Positions 1-10,639 of a DNA stretch of 64,000 nt are shown here, piece after piece. The stretch lies in contig CAMZMU010000071.1 in assembly GCA_947311845.1 (NCBI GenBank), positions 16,982,578 to 17,046,577 on the forward strand, read 5' to 3'. Each line of letters begins with the position of its first letter. Positions within the stretch are counted from its first letter, which is position 1. A model generated the notes under the pieces. The model was not told where the DNA came from. It did not search any database and saw only the letters and a list, made by a program, of their open reading frames with translations. A program made the position numbers and the translations under genes. The stretch comes from Poa pratensis (taxonomy: Eukaryota; Streptophyta; Magnoliopsida; Poales; Poaceae).

Positions 1-689
1 AAACTGAAACTTTTTCCTTTCTCCTTGAGAGGAAGAGCTAAAGAATGGTTGCTTTCTTTGCTAGAAATAGTATTAATTCTTGGACAAAATGCAAAGATGC
101 TTTCATAGGGAAATATTATCCTCCTGCTAAGATTATATCCTTGAGAAGTAGCATTATGAATTTTAAACAACTTGATAATGAACATGTTGCTCAAGCTTGG
201 GAAAGAATGAAATCTTTGGTGAAGAATTGTCCCACTCATGGACTGACTACTTGGATGATCATCCAAACCTTTTATGCAGGATTAAATTTTTCCTCAAGGA
301 ACTTATTGGATTCAGCCTCTGGAGGAACCTTTATGTCCATCACTTTAGGTGCAGCAACAAAGCTACTTGATGATATGATGATCAACTATTCCGAATGGCA
401 CACCGAAAGAGCTCCTCAAGGTAAGAAGGTAAATTCTGTTGAAGAAAACCTCCTCTTGAGTGATAAGATTGATGCTATTATGTCTATGCTTGTGAATGGT
501 AGATCTCATGTTGATCCTAATAATGTTCCTTTAGCTTCATTGGTTGCTCAAGAAGAGCATGTTGATGTAAACTTCATTAAAAACAACAACTTCAACAACA
601 ATGCTTATAGGAATAATTTTGGTAGCAAACTCTTAGGCCTTTTCCTTCAAGTGGTAATGGTTATTTTAATGCTAGATCTTTTATGCTAG
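1..689 (+). pseudogene. S1 gag fragment (retrotransposon gag domain)
   Basis: The open frame from base 45 translates to a capsid-like domain of the plant retrotransposon gag family. Visible features are a conserved W near the start, the stretch SINSWTKCKDAFIGKYYP, the helix LRSSIMNFKQLDNEHVAQAW and the block CPTHGLTTWMIIQTFYAGL. Bases 2-60 encode RGRAKEWL in another frame, which is the usual upstream gag motif, so there is a frameshift near base 50. The N-terminus is outside the window. The frame decays after about residue 190 in an Asn-rich stretch. Confidence 0.8.
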
Positions 690-1180
690 TGAGGAAAGGA
701 TGATAGAAATTGAGAGATCAACTAAAAGCTTTATGCAATCACAATTTGAGCAAAATCAATTGTTTACAAAGCTATGAATGAACAAACTGCCATGTTGAAG
801 AATATAGGACAGCAACTCGAAAATATAAATAGTGAGATTTCAGGTTTGCAAACTAAGATTTCCATTGCTGAAAACCGTATTTATCTATGTCTGAAGCTCA
901 GTCCTCTTGATTAATAACATGGCAGCGAAACCTGAAGGTCTTGATGAGTCATTTGCTACAGCAAATGCCATCCAAGTTCGAATTGATAATAATTTAGGAT
1001 GTTGGCTGAATTGCATGCTAGGTGGGAAAAAGAGGAAGAACTTGAAAAAGAGAATAGTATAGTTAGAGTTTGTACTATCACCACCACTAGTAATGCTAAT
1101 GTTTCACATGCTAGTAACCTCCTACTATTGATGGTAATGTTATTGGTGTTGGTAATGTCTCTACTACTTCTGCTAAGCGT
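690..1180 (+). other. S1 gag-protease spacer, decayed
   Basis: No intact frame. Short translations resemble the Q/N-rich coiled linker of Athila-lineage gag. A (CCACTA)-like low-complexity stretch lies near 1078-1190. No other feature is seen. Confidence 0.5.
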
Positions 1181-1911
1181 TTGAAATTGCCTAAAACTGC
1201 TGAAACTTTTTCTGATAAAAGTGCTGAAATTTTTCAAACTATTGGAGACAATGGTTCCACCACCATTGACAATAATGATTTTGATTTTGATGATTGTAAC
1301 ATCTCTGAAGTTATTATGTTCTTGCAAAAATTAGCTAGAAGTCCCAATGCTAGCACTATTAATTTGGCTTTTACAAAGCATATTACAAATGCTCTTTTGC
1401 AAGCTAGGGAGGAGAAGTTGAAACTTAAAGCTTCTATTCCTAGGAAATTAGAAGATGGTTGGGAACCCATCATTAAGGTAAAGGTGAATGATTTTATTGC
1501 AATGCCTTGTGTGATCTTGGTGCAAGTATTTCAGTTTTGCCCAAGAAGCTTTATGATATTCTTGATTTGCCACCTTTGGAACATTGTTATTTGGATGTTT
1601 TTCTCGCTGATAATGCTATGAAGAAACCTTTGGGGCGAGTTAATGATGTTTTTATTACGGTAAAAATAACCTTGTCCCGTTGATTTTATTGTTATGGATA
1701 TTGAATGCAATGCATCTTGTCCTATTGTTTTGGGAAGACCTTTTCTTCGAACTGTTGGTGCCATCATTGATATGAAAGAAGGTAATATAAGGTACCAATT
1801 TCCTCTCAAGAAAGGTATGGAACACTTCCCTAGGAAGAATGAAGTTACCTTTTGACTCTATTGTTAGAGCAAGTTATGATGTTGATGCTTCTTCTCTTGA
1901 TAACACTTGAT
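1181..1911 (+). pseudogene. S1 retropepsin-like protease, frameshifted
   Basis: Translations in shifting frames give a retroviral-type aspartic protease: CDLGASIS (active-site D-L-G-A variant) near 1508, LPKKLYDILDLPPLEH, a flap-like stretch, then CPIVLGRPFLRT near 1720, the second conserved block with the hydrophobic-G-R-P motif. Frame breaks lie near 1505, 1620 and 1680. Upstream, 1181-1500 encodes the gag-to-protease linker. The motif order identifies the domain with good confidence, and the breaks make it inactive. Confidence 0.75.
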
Positions 1912-4522
1912 TTTCACTTTCTGCGCCTAGCTGAAAGGCGTTAAAGAAAAGCGCTTATGGGAGACAACCCATCGTTTTTATTTGCTGTTATTTTTGTTTT
2001 CTTTGAGTCAAGGAGTTTTGTTACTTCTGTAGCAACTCCTTTGTATCTTTATTTTATCGCAATGTTGTGCCAAGTAAAGTTCTATATTGAAAGTTGATGC
2101 AAGATTTGGATTTCTGCGCAGTGACAGATTTTTAGCTGTCACGGATTTGAGCTTATCTCCCTGTAGAAAATTCAAAAAATTCTGAAAAAATCACGCATAT
2201 TCCTGAGATATGTACGCAACTTTCATTATTTTAGGCCAGATCCATCTGAGCAACTTAAGTGCCTCGAAAAAATTCGTCATTCCAGACTGTTCTGTTTTTG
2301 ACAGATTCTGCCTTTTGTTTTGCATTCGCTCTTTTACTGTGTTTGTGTGGATTTCTTTGCTCCACAAAGCATTGGTGGCTGTAGCTAATGTCCAGAAGCT
2401 TTGGGATTGATTGTATCATTACAGAATATGAGAATTTTTGATTATGCACTAACCCTCTAATGAGAACTGTCTTGAGTTTGGTGTGAAGGAAGTTTTCAAG
2501 GATCAAGCGAGAAGGGTGATATTATGTGATCAAGAAGAGTGAAAAGCCTAAGCTTGGGGATGCCCCCGTGGTTCATCCCAACCATATTCAGAGAGACTCA
2601 AGCGTCTAAGCTTGGGGATGCCCAAGGCATCCCCTTCTTCATCAACAAACTTATCAGGTCATCTCTAGTGAAACTATATTTTAATTCTTTCACATCTTAT
2701 GCGCTTTACTTGGAGCGTCTGGTGTTTTTATTTTTGTTTTTGTTTGAATAAATTCGGATCCTAGCAATCCTTGTGTGGGAGAGAGACACGCTCCGCTTTT
2801 TCATGTGAATACTCATGTTCTTCACTTATATTTGTTGAGTATTCTTAACTAGCTACTGCAGTGCTTTTAGCTCCTGTTTTTCATGCATCTCTTCGAGCTG
2901 TTAGCACTTGTTTATAAATACTCTCTTGCTGCATTATATTATCATTTGGAGAGTTTATGTTTAAATAAATTATTGGTGTTTGTTTGGAAGAAAGAAAATG
3001 CTACATGTAGTAGTTGGTATTGGAAAAGACATATGCATTCTTGTAGATCATTGTCTTGTTTTGATTTGATGCTTTGCAATTGTTTTGAGCTCTCAAGTAG
3101 ATCATGTTTAAGCTCTTGCATCATGTAGTTAAAGCCTAGTAGTGGAGAACTACCGTAGAGCTTGTTGAGACTTGGGATGCATATTTGTTCTCTCTAAGGT
3201 CTAGATATTTTCTGGTAAAATGTTTGAGCAACAAGGAAGACAGTGTAGAGTCTTATAATACTTGCAATATGTTTTTATGTGATTCTTGCTGTACCGGTTT
3301 ATACTTGTGTTTGCTTCAAACAACCTTGCTAGCCTAAACTCTGTACTGAGAGGGAATGCTTCTCGTGCATCCAAAACTTGAGCCAAAACCCATGCCATTT
3401 GTGTCCACCATACCTACCTACTATGTGGTATTTCCTGCCATTCCAAGTAAATATTTCATGTGCTACCTTTAAACTATTCAAAACTTTATTACTCCTTATT
3501 TGTGTCAATGTTTTATAGCTCATGAGGAAGTATGTGGTGTTTTATCTTTCAATCTTGTCATTTACTTCTGACAGACTTTCACCAATGGACTAGTGGCATA
3601 TACATCCGCTTATCCAATAATTTGCAAAAAGAGCTGGCAACGGGGTGCCCAGCCCCAATTAATTACAACTTTCATTAATAATTCTCTTCACATGTTTTGC
3701 CCTGATTTATCAGTAAGCAACTTAATTTTGCAAATAGACACTCCTCCATGGTATGTGAATGTTGGAAGGCACCCGAGGATTCGGTTAGCCATGGCTTGTG
3801 TAAGCAAAAGGTTGGGAGGAGTGTCATCTATAAAGAAACTAAAATACATGTGTAAACAAAAGAGAAGAGGGATGATCTACCTTGCTGGTAGAGATAACGT
3901 CCTTCATGGGAGCCGCTTTGAAAGTCTGGTTGACAAGGGGGTTAGAGTGCCCACTACCATTCGTTGACAACAACAAACACCTCTCAAATACTTATTTTGT
4001 GCTCTCTATATGCTTTCGAAAACTTAAAAAGCTCTAGCACATGATTTAATCCCTGCTTCCCTCTGCGAAGGGCCTATCTTTTACTTTATGTTGAGTCAGT
4101 TTACCTACTCCTTTCTATCTTAGAAGCAAACACTTGTGTCAACTTTGTGTGCATTGATTCTTACATTTTACTTATTGCACTTGTTATATTGCTTTATGTT
4201 GACAACTATCCATGAGATATACATGTTACAAGTTGAAAGCAAATGCTGAAACTTAATCATCCTTTGTGTTGCTTCAATGCCTTTTACTTTGAATCTATTG
4301 CTTTATGAGTTACCTCTTATGCAAAACTTTTTGATGTCTTGAAAGTACTATTCATGAAAAGTTTTTGCTTATATGATTCATTGTTTACTCTTTATCTATT
4401 TGTTAGCAAACTATAGATCATTGCTTTGAGTCACTTCATTCATGACATGAGCCTTGCAATATATTGATCAAGATTGTGTGAAAGCATGTCTCCTCAGAAA
4501 TTATTTGTTGTTATCGTTTTAC
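1912..4522 (+). other. S1 non-coding 3' region
   Basis: About 2.6 kb without a credible coding frame. It holds two internal copies of the motif CTAAGCTTGGGGATGC at 2548-2563 and 2606-2621. The same motif forms the polypurine tract next to the 3' LTR (4543-4558). Other long AT-rich stretches match nothing I recognise beyond the general style of Athila-type 3' regions. Confidence 0.6.
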
Positions 4523-4559
4523 CTACTCGAGGACGAGTAGAACTAAGCTTGGGGATGCT
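4523..4559 (+). other. S1 stem-loop and polypurine tract
   Basis: CTACTCG-AGGA-CGAGTAG (4523-4540) is a perfect 7-bp stem with a 4-base loop. It is followed by AACTAAGCTTGGGGATGCT, the purine-rich plus-strand primer site ending exactly where the LTR starts at 4560. The same arrangement occurs in S2 at 39463-39501. Confidence 0.75.
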
Positions 4560-6208
4560 TGATACGTCTCCAACGTATCCATAATTTCTGCTGTTCCATG
4601 CTTATATTATACCATTTGCTACATGTTTTATATACACTTCGTATCACTTTTATGCATTTTCTGGGACTAACCTATTAACAAGATGCCACAGTGCCAGTTC
4701 CCTGTTTTCTGCTGTTTTTGGTTTCAGGAAGTTACTTCTGGAAATATTCTCGGAATTGCACGAAACAAAAGGCCAAGTCCCTATTTTTCCAACACGTACA
4801 CGGAGTCCGAAGGAGAGACGAAGGGAGCCACGAGGTGGCCAAACCACCTGGCGGCGCGGCCCCACCTTCTGCCGCGCCAGCCTGTGGTTTGGGCCCCTCG
4901 GGGGTCCGCCGACATCGCCCCTTCGCCTATTTATTCCCCGAGACGTGAAAACCCTAAACCACCGAGCCTTTCATCCAGAACATATTCGCTGCCGCCGCCG
5001 TCGTCAACCCTAACTCGGGGGGGTTCTGAAGCTCTTCCCGGCACCCTGCCGGAGAGGGGAATCATCACCGGAGGGCTCTACATCGCCATGCCCGCCTCCG
5101 GAGTGATGCGTGAGTAGTTCATCCTTGGACTATGGGTCCATAGCAGTAGCTAGATGGTTGCCTTCTCCACTTGTGCCATCATGTTTAGATCTTGTGAGCT
5201 GTCTATCATGATCAAGATCATCTTATTGTAATGCTACATGTTGTGTTTGCTGGGATCTGACTTATATTGATACCTATGTGGAGCTGAATATTATATTATC
5301 ATGTCTATGTCATTTGTGATCTTGCATGCTCTCCGTTACTTGTTGAAGCCTTGGCCAAGTTAATACTTGTGACTCCAAGAGGGGGTATTTATGCATGATA
5401 GTTGGGTTCAACCTCTATTTAACCTGGGATAGTGACAGCAAGTTCTAAGGTTGTAGATGTGTTGTTGCCACTAGGGGTAAAACAGCAATGCTTTATTCAA
5501 GGATGAATGTATTGTTTACATTACGCACATTACTTAATGCAATTGTATGTTGCTTGCAACTTAATACTGGAAGGGGTACGGATGTTAACCGGAAGGTGGA
5601 CTATTTAGGCATAGATGCATGCTGGATAGCGGTCTATGTACTTTGTCGTAATGCCCAAATGAATCTCATAGTAGACACCACAACTCACACATGCATGTTA
5701 TATGCACTTATCAATTGTCAAATGCCCAACTGTAATTTGTTTACCCAGCATGTTAGTTATCTTATTGGAGAGACACCACTAGTGAACTGTGGACCCCAGT
5801 CCATTCTTTTACATCTGAAATACAATCTACTTTAATCATTGTTCTCTACTGTTTTATGCAAACAAACATCATTTTCCATACAATAAGTTTAACCCTTTGT
5901 TTTCAGCAAACCGGTGAGGTTGACAACCTCACTGTTAAGTTGGGGCAAAGTAATTTGATTGTGTTGTGCAGGTTCCACGTTGGCACCGGAATCCCTGGTG
6001 TTGCGCCGCACTACACTCCTTCACCAACACCTTCGAAGCAACCTCGTTTTCCTACTGGTTCGATAAACCTTGGTTTCATACTGAGGGAAAACTTGCTGCT
6101 GCACTCATCATACCTTCCTCTTGGGGTTCCCAACTGACGTGTGACGTACAAGCATAGTTTCTGGTGCTGTTGCCGGGGAGATATTCCCTCATCAACTTAG
6201 CGCTAGCA
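4560..6208 (+). repeat. S1 3' LTR (1649 bp)
   Basis: Starts TGATACGTCTCCAACG and ends CTTAGCGCTAGCA. The end was set by comparison with the solo LTR S3, which has the same terminus next to a target duplication. A TATA-like CTATTTATT lies near 4927. A sequence resembling the primer-binding site for tRNA-Asp (GGTGCTGTTGCCGGGGA, about 6163-6179) lies inside the LTR, about 30 bp before its end. Short frames within the LTR are not considered genes. Confidence 0.85.
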
Positions 6209-6395
6209 GTGCGGAGTACAAAGGAATGAGATTTACACTAAAAGGAAGAGCGATTGTACCAGGTTTGAGGAGATGTGGCTGGATCGAGCTTCGGGTGTTC
6301 AAGAACTCGCGTCTAGGGTTCTTGAGCTCTCTGTCTCGAGTTGAAGACAAAGTGGCGGCTGGAGGGGAAAAGTGACTGCATTCACCCTGGGTCCC

Positions 6396-6406
6396 ATTAT
6401 TTATAA
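6396..6406 (-). promoter_or_regulatory. Putative TATA box of the X antisense gene
   Basis: Read on the minus strand this is TTATAAATAAT, at the place equivalent to CTATAAATAAT of element C (37906-37916). The first exon it would serve has been cut off by S1. The role is inferred from position. Confidence 0.45.
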
Positions 6407-6741
6407 CCGCGGTCAGAGTTGACCTAGGGGTAAAATGGTAAAAAAAAAGAGACAAGATAAGATAAGATAAGGAATGTTGACCGACCGAGATTCAGGGAGA
6501 ATATTCTCTGACAAGTTTGACCAATGTTCCGGAAATTGTGGAACCGGGTTATGAAAGAAACTATGGGCAAAAGCTACTCAACGCAAAAAGAATCAATGTA
6601 ACCCGGCATATTATTTTGTTAACTAGTTTTTATTTCAGGAGGATAATCTGAACTACAAAGGATGGCGGCTCTTCTCCAAAAGCTATGGTCATAGGTTGAA
6701 GAAGCGCGCCAATTGGGAGTTCAAATCATCCTAGGGGCTAC

Positions 6742-7329
6742 TGTTGGGGGAAAGATAACCGTTAGGCCCAAGGACAGTGAAGCTACGACCCGCCAGGAGG
6801 AAAGACTAGCGAGGCCCACCAGATCATCTTGGGCCAGGCTACATTGATGGACCGAGGAGTTTGTCGGTAACCCGGTGTAAACAAGGAAGGTTCTAGAAGA
6901 CCCGGAGGCGGTATGCGAGACTTGGAGGCCAAGATAGATGAGTTAGACTTTGGTTAGGACTCCGAGTTTGGGCGTGACCCGGCCTTACCTTGTAATCAAC
7001 CAGGAGACCCGGGTGTCTATATAAACCGGCTCCTGGGACATAGAAGAGGACGAACTTTAGAGAGACTTGAGACATACAAGCTTATAGCGAGAGAACCCTT
7101 GTAACCTAGACTCGGAACCCGCCGATGTTGTTATCCGCTGGGTGATCGAGATCGATATGAGAATAGAGAAACACCAGGCTGGAAGTAGGTCTTTATCTCC
7201 TATGGAGAGGCTGAACCAGGATACATCCTTTTTCCCTAGCGAGCTAAACAATCTCCTGAACGCTATGACTGCCTTGCCTCCAATCTCAAGTTACCACCCG
7301 GTAACACCTGCCGTGACAAAACCACGACA
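6742..7329 (+). repeat. X 3' LTR (588 bp)
   Basis: Begins TGTTGGGGGAAAGATAACC and ends ACAAAACCACGACA. It has a TATA box TCTATATAAAC at 7016-7026. The last 150 bp closely parallel the C LTR (GGTCTTTATCTCC, GAGAGGCTGAACC, CACGACA), while the first half differs, so X and C are related subfamilies. No primer-binding site follows, as expected for a 3' LTR. Confidence 0.8.
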
Positions 7330-7910
7330 TCATGGCCTCACCAGGCGAGACTTCAAAGAAGCACTTGGTCGCCAAAAGCCAACCTCTGTGGCTAATCTCC
7401 TAAAGATCACGACTGAGTGGGTAGACGGAGAGGACATGGCGCGCACCACACGCGGGTCCTCAACCCGTGACAATCACGAAAGCAGTAGTCGAAGCCGCAG
7501 AGACTCATACAGAGACGACCGATGGCGCAAGCGTTCAAAATGTCACTACGACGACGATAGACCCGAATTCATGGCGGTTGGGTTCTCCACACCCCGCATC
7601 GACCAAGACAGAAGCGACCGACGGTCAGAAGATCGACGGGACAATCGAGACGATCGCCGGGACAGTCGAGACCGCGGCCAACATAGCGACAGCTACAAGA
7701 GGAAAGACTGGCGCAAGTCGCGCTCCGGCGCACAAACCGAGCGATCATTATAAGAAAAGATGGATGCTGATTGCAGATTCCACTCGTACAAGGGGGAAGA
7801 CGGAAAATTGCGCTCCAATCACTCAATGAGAAAGTGCAGGGAATTTGACCAACTAGCGTCTGAATACGTACAACTCAGAAAGGCAACAGCCGCACACGCA
7901 CCCGACCTGC
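7330..7910 (+). pseudogene. A gag C-terminal part
   Basis: The frame ending at 7753 encodes LGRQKPTSVANLLKITTEW, a capsid C-terminal motif, then an Arg/Asp/Ser-rich basic region (RRDSYRDDR, DNRDDRRDSRDRG). After a frameshift near 7745, MDADCRFHSY..HSMRKCREF gives a C-x2-H ... H-x4-C zinc-knuckle-like motif typical of Tat gag proteins. The upstream part of this open frame (7142-7329) is translated X LTR and does not belong to gag. Confidence 0.75.
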
Positions 7911-7914
7911 ACCT

Positions 7915-8700
7915 GTGCCTCAGCCAAACAATGTGTCCGTCCTGATGGCACCACCCCCACCACCACAGCCTGCCGCAGGCGGAAATATCGCGGGTGCCAT
8001 ACAACCCGTACCTCGGGTGGACGAACCTCAGTACCCTCCGCCCCAAGGGCAGATGTACATGATACAGAAAGGTCGCCCTTCCAACAGGGAGCAAAAACTC
8101 GCACTCGACAAGTAAACATGGCGGTCATGTCACCTCCTGCTATAACTGAATTCTTAAAGGGATCCGAAACAGCAATAAGCTTCAGCAGAGAGGACCACCC
8201 ACCATCGGTCGTTCGTCCAGGGCACTCTGCTCTAGTACTCGACGCACAAATTGGAGGCTACGCCATGTCCAAGGTCTTCATGGATGGGGAAGCGGCATAA
8301 ACATCATCTTCGCAGATACGCTCCGCAAAATGAACAGGTCAGTCGAAAACCTGCCAAAATCCTCAAATACCTTTCACGGTATCGTCCCAGGCAAAGCAAT
8401 AAGCCCAGAAGGCACCATACAACTCGACGTAACGTTCGGGGACAAGAACCACTTCAGGACAGAGTCGATTGAGTTCGAAGTTGTCGACTGGAAGTCACAA
8501 TACCATGCCATACTTGGACGCCCGACGTTCGCTCGATTCATGGCGGTCCCACACTACGCATACCTCCAGCTAAAGATGCCTGGACCAAAAGGAGTAATCA
8601 CAGTCAAAGGAAACTTCCAAAAGTCTGACTCTTGCGACCGAGAGTTTAGCAAAATCTCTGAGATGTTGGCATGGAAGCAACACTCGCCGATCTAGCGGTC
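7915..8700 (+). pseudogene. A protease region
   Basis: A Pro-rich linker (7915-8115) leads to SFSREDHPPSVVRPGHSALV and SKVFMDG, the aspartic protease active-site block, with a frameshift right after it (about 8297). A second frame continues with GINIIFADTLRKM, FHGIVPGKAISPEGTI and AILGRPTFARFMAV, the downstream protease motif, then LKMPGPKGVITVKG, the usual protease-to-RT junction of this clade. Inactive because of the break in the active-site region. Confidence 0.75.
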
Positions 8701-9665
8701 TCCAACGATCGAACACTTATGCGGAGCACAAGAAGGTGGCAGTCGACAGAGCATTCAACGCCACCAATGACACAAGGTCGCATCAGGTGCACCCGACTGA
8801 CCCGACCAAGACAGTCAATGTCTCTTCGAGTCTGCCTATCGCATAGGAAAGCGCTCGTCGAATTCCTCCGTGAGAACTGGGATATATTTGTGTGGTATCC
8901 AGCCGACATGCCAGGTATTCCCAGGGAATTCGCCGAGCACTCTCTCCAATTATTTCCAGATGCTAAACCAGTCAAGCAAACAATGCGCCGCATATCCGCA
9001 GTCGAAGCCGAAGTCGACAGGCTACTCGCAGCAGGTTTCATCAGAGAAATCAAGAAATCACAATGGGTGGCCAACCCCGTACTCGTAGAGAAGAAGCACA
9101 CAGATATCCTTCGGATGTGCGTAGATTTCACAGCACTCAATAAATGTTGTCCAAAGGATCACTTTCCACTACCTCGAATCGACCAGATCGTCGACTCCAC
9201 CGCCGGGTGCGCTCGCTTGTCCTTCCTGGACGCTTACTCAGGTTACCACCAGATAAGGATGAAGGAAGAGATGAAGAGAAAACGGCGTTCATAACCCCAC
9301 TCGGGGTCTACTGCTACACAACCATGCCTTTTGGGCTCAAGAACGCGGCGCAACCTACCAGCGCATGATGCAAGACTGCCTCAAGAAGCAAATTGGGCGA
9401 AACGTCCAGGTCTACGTAGATGACATCGTCATCACAACAAGGGAGGAAAACACACTACTCGATGACTTGCGAGAGACGTTCGCAAACCTCAAACGCTTCC
9501 ACATCAAGCTCAACCCGAAGAAGTGCACGTTCGGCGTGCCAGCCGGGCAGCTCCTCGGGTATCTAGTCTCGGCTCGTGGAATCGAGGCGGACCCGGAGAA
9601 AATACAGGCCATCTTGACGATGCAAAGGCCTTCAAAGCTCCATGACGTGCAAAAGTTAGCGGTCG
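8700..9665 (+). pseudogene. A reverse transcriptase
   Basis: Conserved RT blocks read in order across three frames: DIFVWYPADMPGI, LLAAGFIREIKKSQWVANPV, MCVDFTALNKCCPKDHFPLP, LSFLDAYSGYHQI, then after a frameshift near 9285 FITPLGVYCYTTMPFGLKNA. After another near 9362 comes VQVYVDDIVI, the catalytic Y-V-D-D box at 9410-9421, then LNPKKCTFGVPAG. Catalytic residues are still readable but the frame is broken at least twice. Confidence 0.85.
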
Positions 9666-10620
9666 AGTGGCAGCACTCAGTCGATTCATCAGCAAACTAG
9701 GCGAAAAAGCACTCCCGTTCTATCAACTGATGAAGAAAGCAGACAAATTCGAGTGGACGCCAGAAGCCGAAGCAGCCTTCACGGATCTCAAGCGAGTCCT
9801 CACAAGCCCTCCAATCTCGTCACACCAAGAGAACGCGAGCCACTATACCTATATGTCTCCGCAACTAACAGGGTGGTAAGCACCGTACTGGTAGTCGAAC
9901 GCAGGGAGGAGGGACACACCCAAAGCATACAACGCCAGTCTATTACTTGAGTGAAGTGCTCTCCATATCAAAGCAGCGGTACCCGCACTATCAAAAGCTG
10001 GCATACGCCGTGTTCATGTCCTCAAGGAAGCTGACACACTACTTCGCAGAGCACCCGATCACTGTAATCAGCACCTCGGGATCGGAGACATCCTCACAAA
10101 TCCCAACGCAACTGGGCGAGTCGCAAAATGGCTCATCGAGCTAGGCCACGAGATATCAAGTATGATTACCCGAAGGCCATCAAAGCACAAGTCTTACCTG
10201 ACTTCCATACCGAGTGGATTGAAGCTCAGTTGCCAGAAGCACCTGATGTGTCCAACTCATGGACTATGTACTTTGACGGCTCAAAGAAGAACGAAGGCGC
10301 AGGCGCAGGTGTCATCCTCATATCACCAAAAGGTGACAAGCTCGCTATATCCTGCAGATGGGATTCGAGTTACCATCCAATAATGAAGCAGAGTACGAGG
10401 CCCTGATCCATGGCATGCGGATGGCCAAAGCCCTCGGGTGCACTCGACTGATGATCTATGGTGACTCGAATCTTGTGGTGCAGCAAACAATGAAGGCCTG
10501 CGATGCAATCACAGATAACATGATCGCCTACCGTGACTGTACAACCTAATGGAGGGCAGCTTCGAAGGCTGCGAGTTGCGGCACATAGGGCGTGAAGCAA
10601 TTAAGAAGCAGATAAGCTAG
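9660..10620 (+). pseudogene. A RNase H domain
   Basis: The RT-RNase H connection reads ALSRFISKLGEKALPFYQLM. A second RNase H module, typical of the Tat clade, follows: WTMYFDGSKKNEGAGAGVIL (first Asp), NEAEYEALIHGMRMA (Glu block) and LMIYGDSNLVVQQ (next Asp). Several frameshifts (near 9870, 10130, 10375, 10545) separate the pieces. Confidence 0.75.
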
Positions 10621-10639
10621 CCAACATTGGCGCGACCAA

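Larger units (their letters stand above)
1..6208 (+). mobile_element. S1: 3' part of an Athila-lineage, gag-protease-only LTR retrotransposon
   Basis: The window opens inside the gag gene of an LTR element whose 5' LTR lies to the left. Order: gag, retropepsin, 2.6 kb of non-coding DNA, stem-loop and polypurine tract, 3' LTR. No reverse transcriptase or integrase homology is seen between the protease and the LTR, so the element looks non-autonomous, as known for Sabrina-type Triticeae elements. The LTR start is also of that type; the family name is from memory and not checked. S1 ends at base 6208, and the sequence beyond it (6209 on) is the 3' region of a different element, X, so S1 is inserted in X. 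Confidence 0.85.
6209..7329 (+). mobile_element. X: 3' end and 3' LTR of a Tat-lineage gypsy element
   Basis: 6209-6741 is the 5' flank of an antisense gene, as in element C: GTGCGGAGT, a minus-strand TATA box and a purine-rich end GGGGCTAC. It is followed by an LTR. The layout matches C at 25280-26411. The rest of X should lie left of S1, outside the window. X ends directly against gag of A at 7330, so it is inserted in A. Confidence 0.75.

Noticed and set aside
5488..5835. Open frame of about 115 aa inside the S1 LTR, also in S3 (15062-15466)
   Set aside because: Both are copies of one LTR, so sharing is not evidence of coding. The S2 LTR lacks it and no domain is seen.
6136..6152. S1 LTR ending at GACGTACA, before the PBS-like stretch
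   Set aside because: At S3 that end gives no target duplication, whereas GCGCTAGCA gives CCTGT on both sides.
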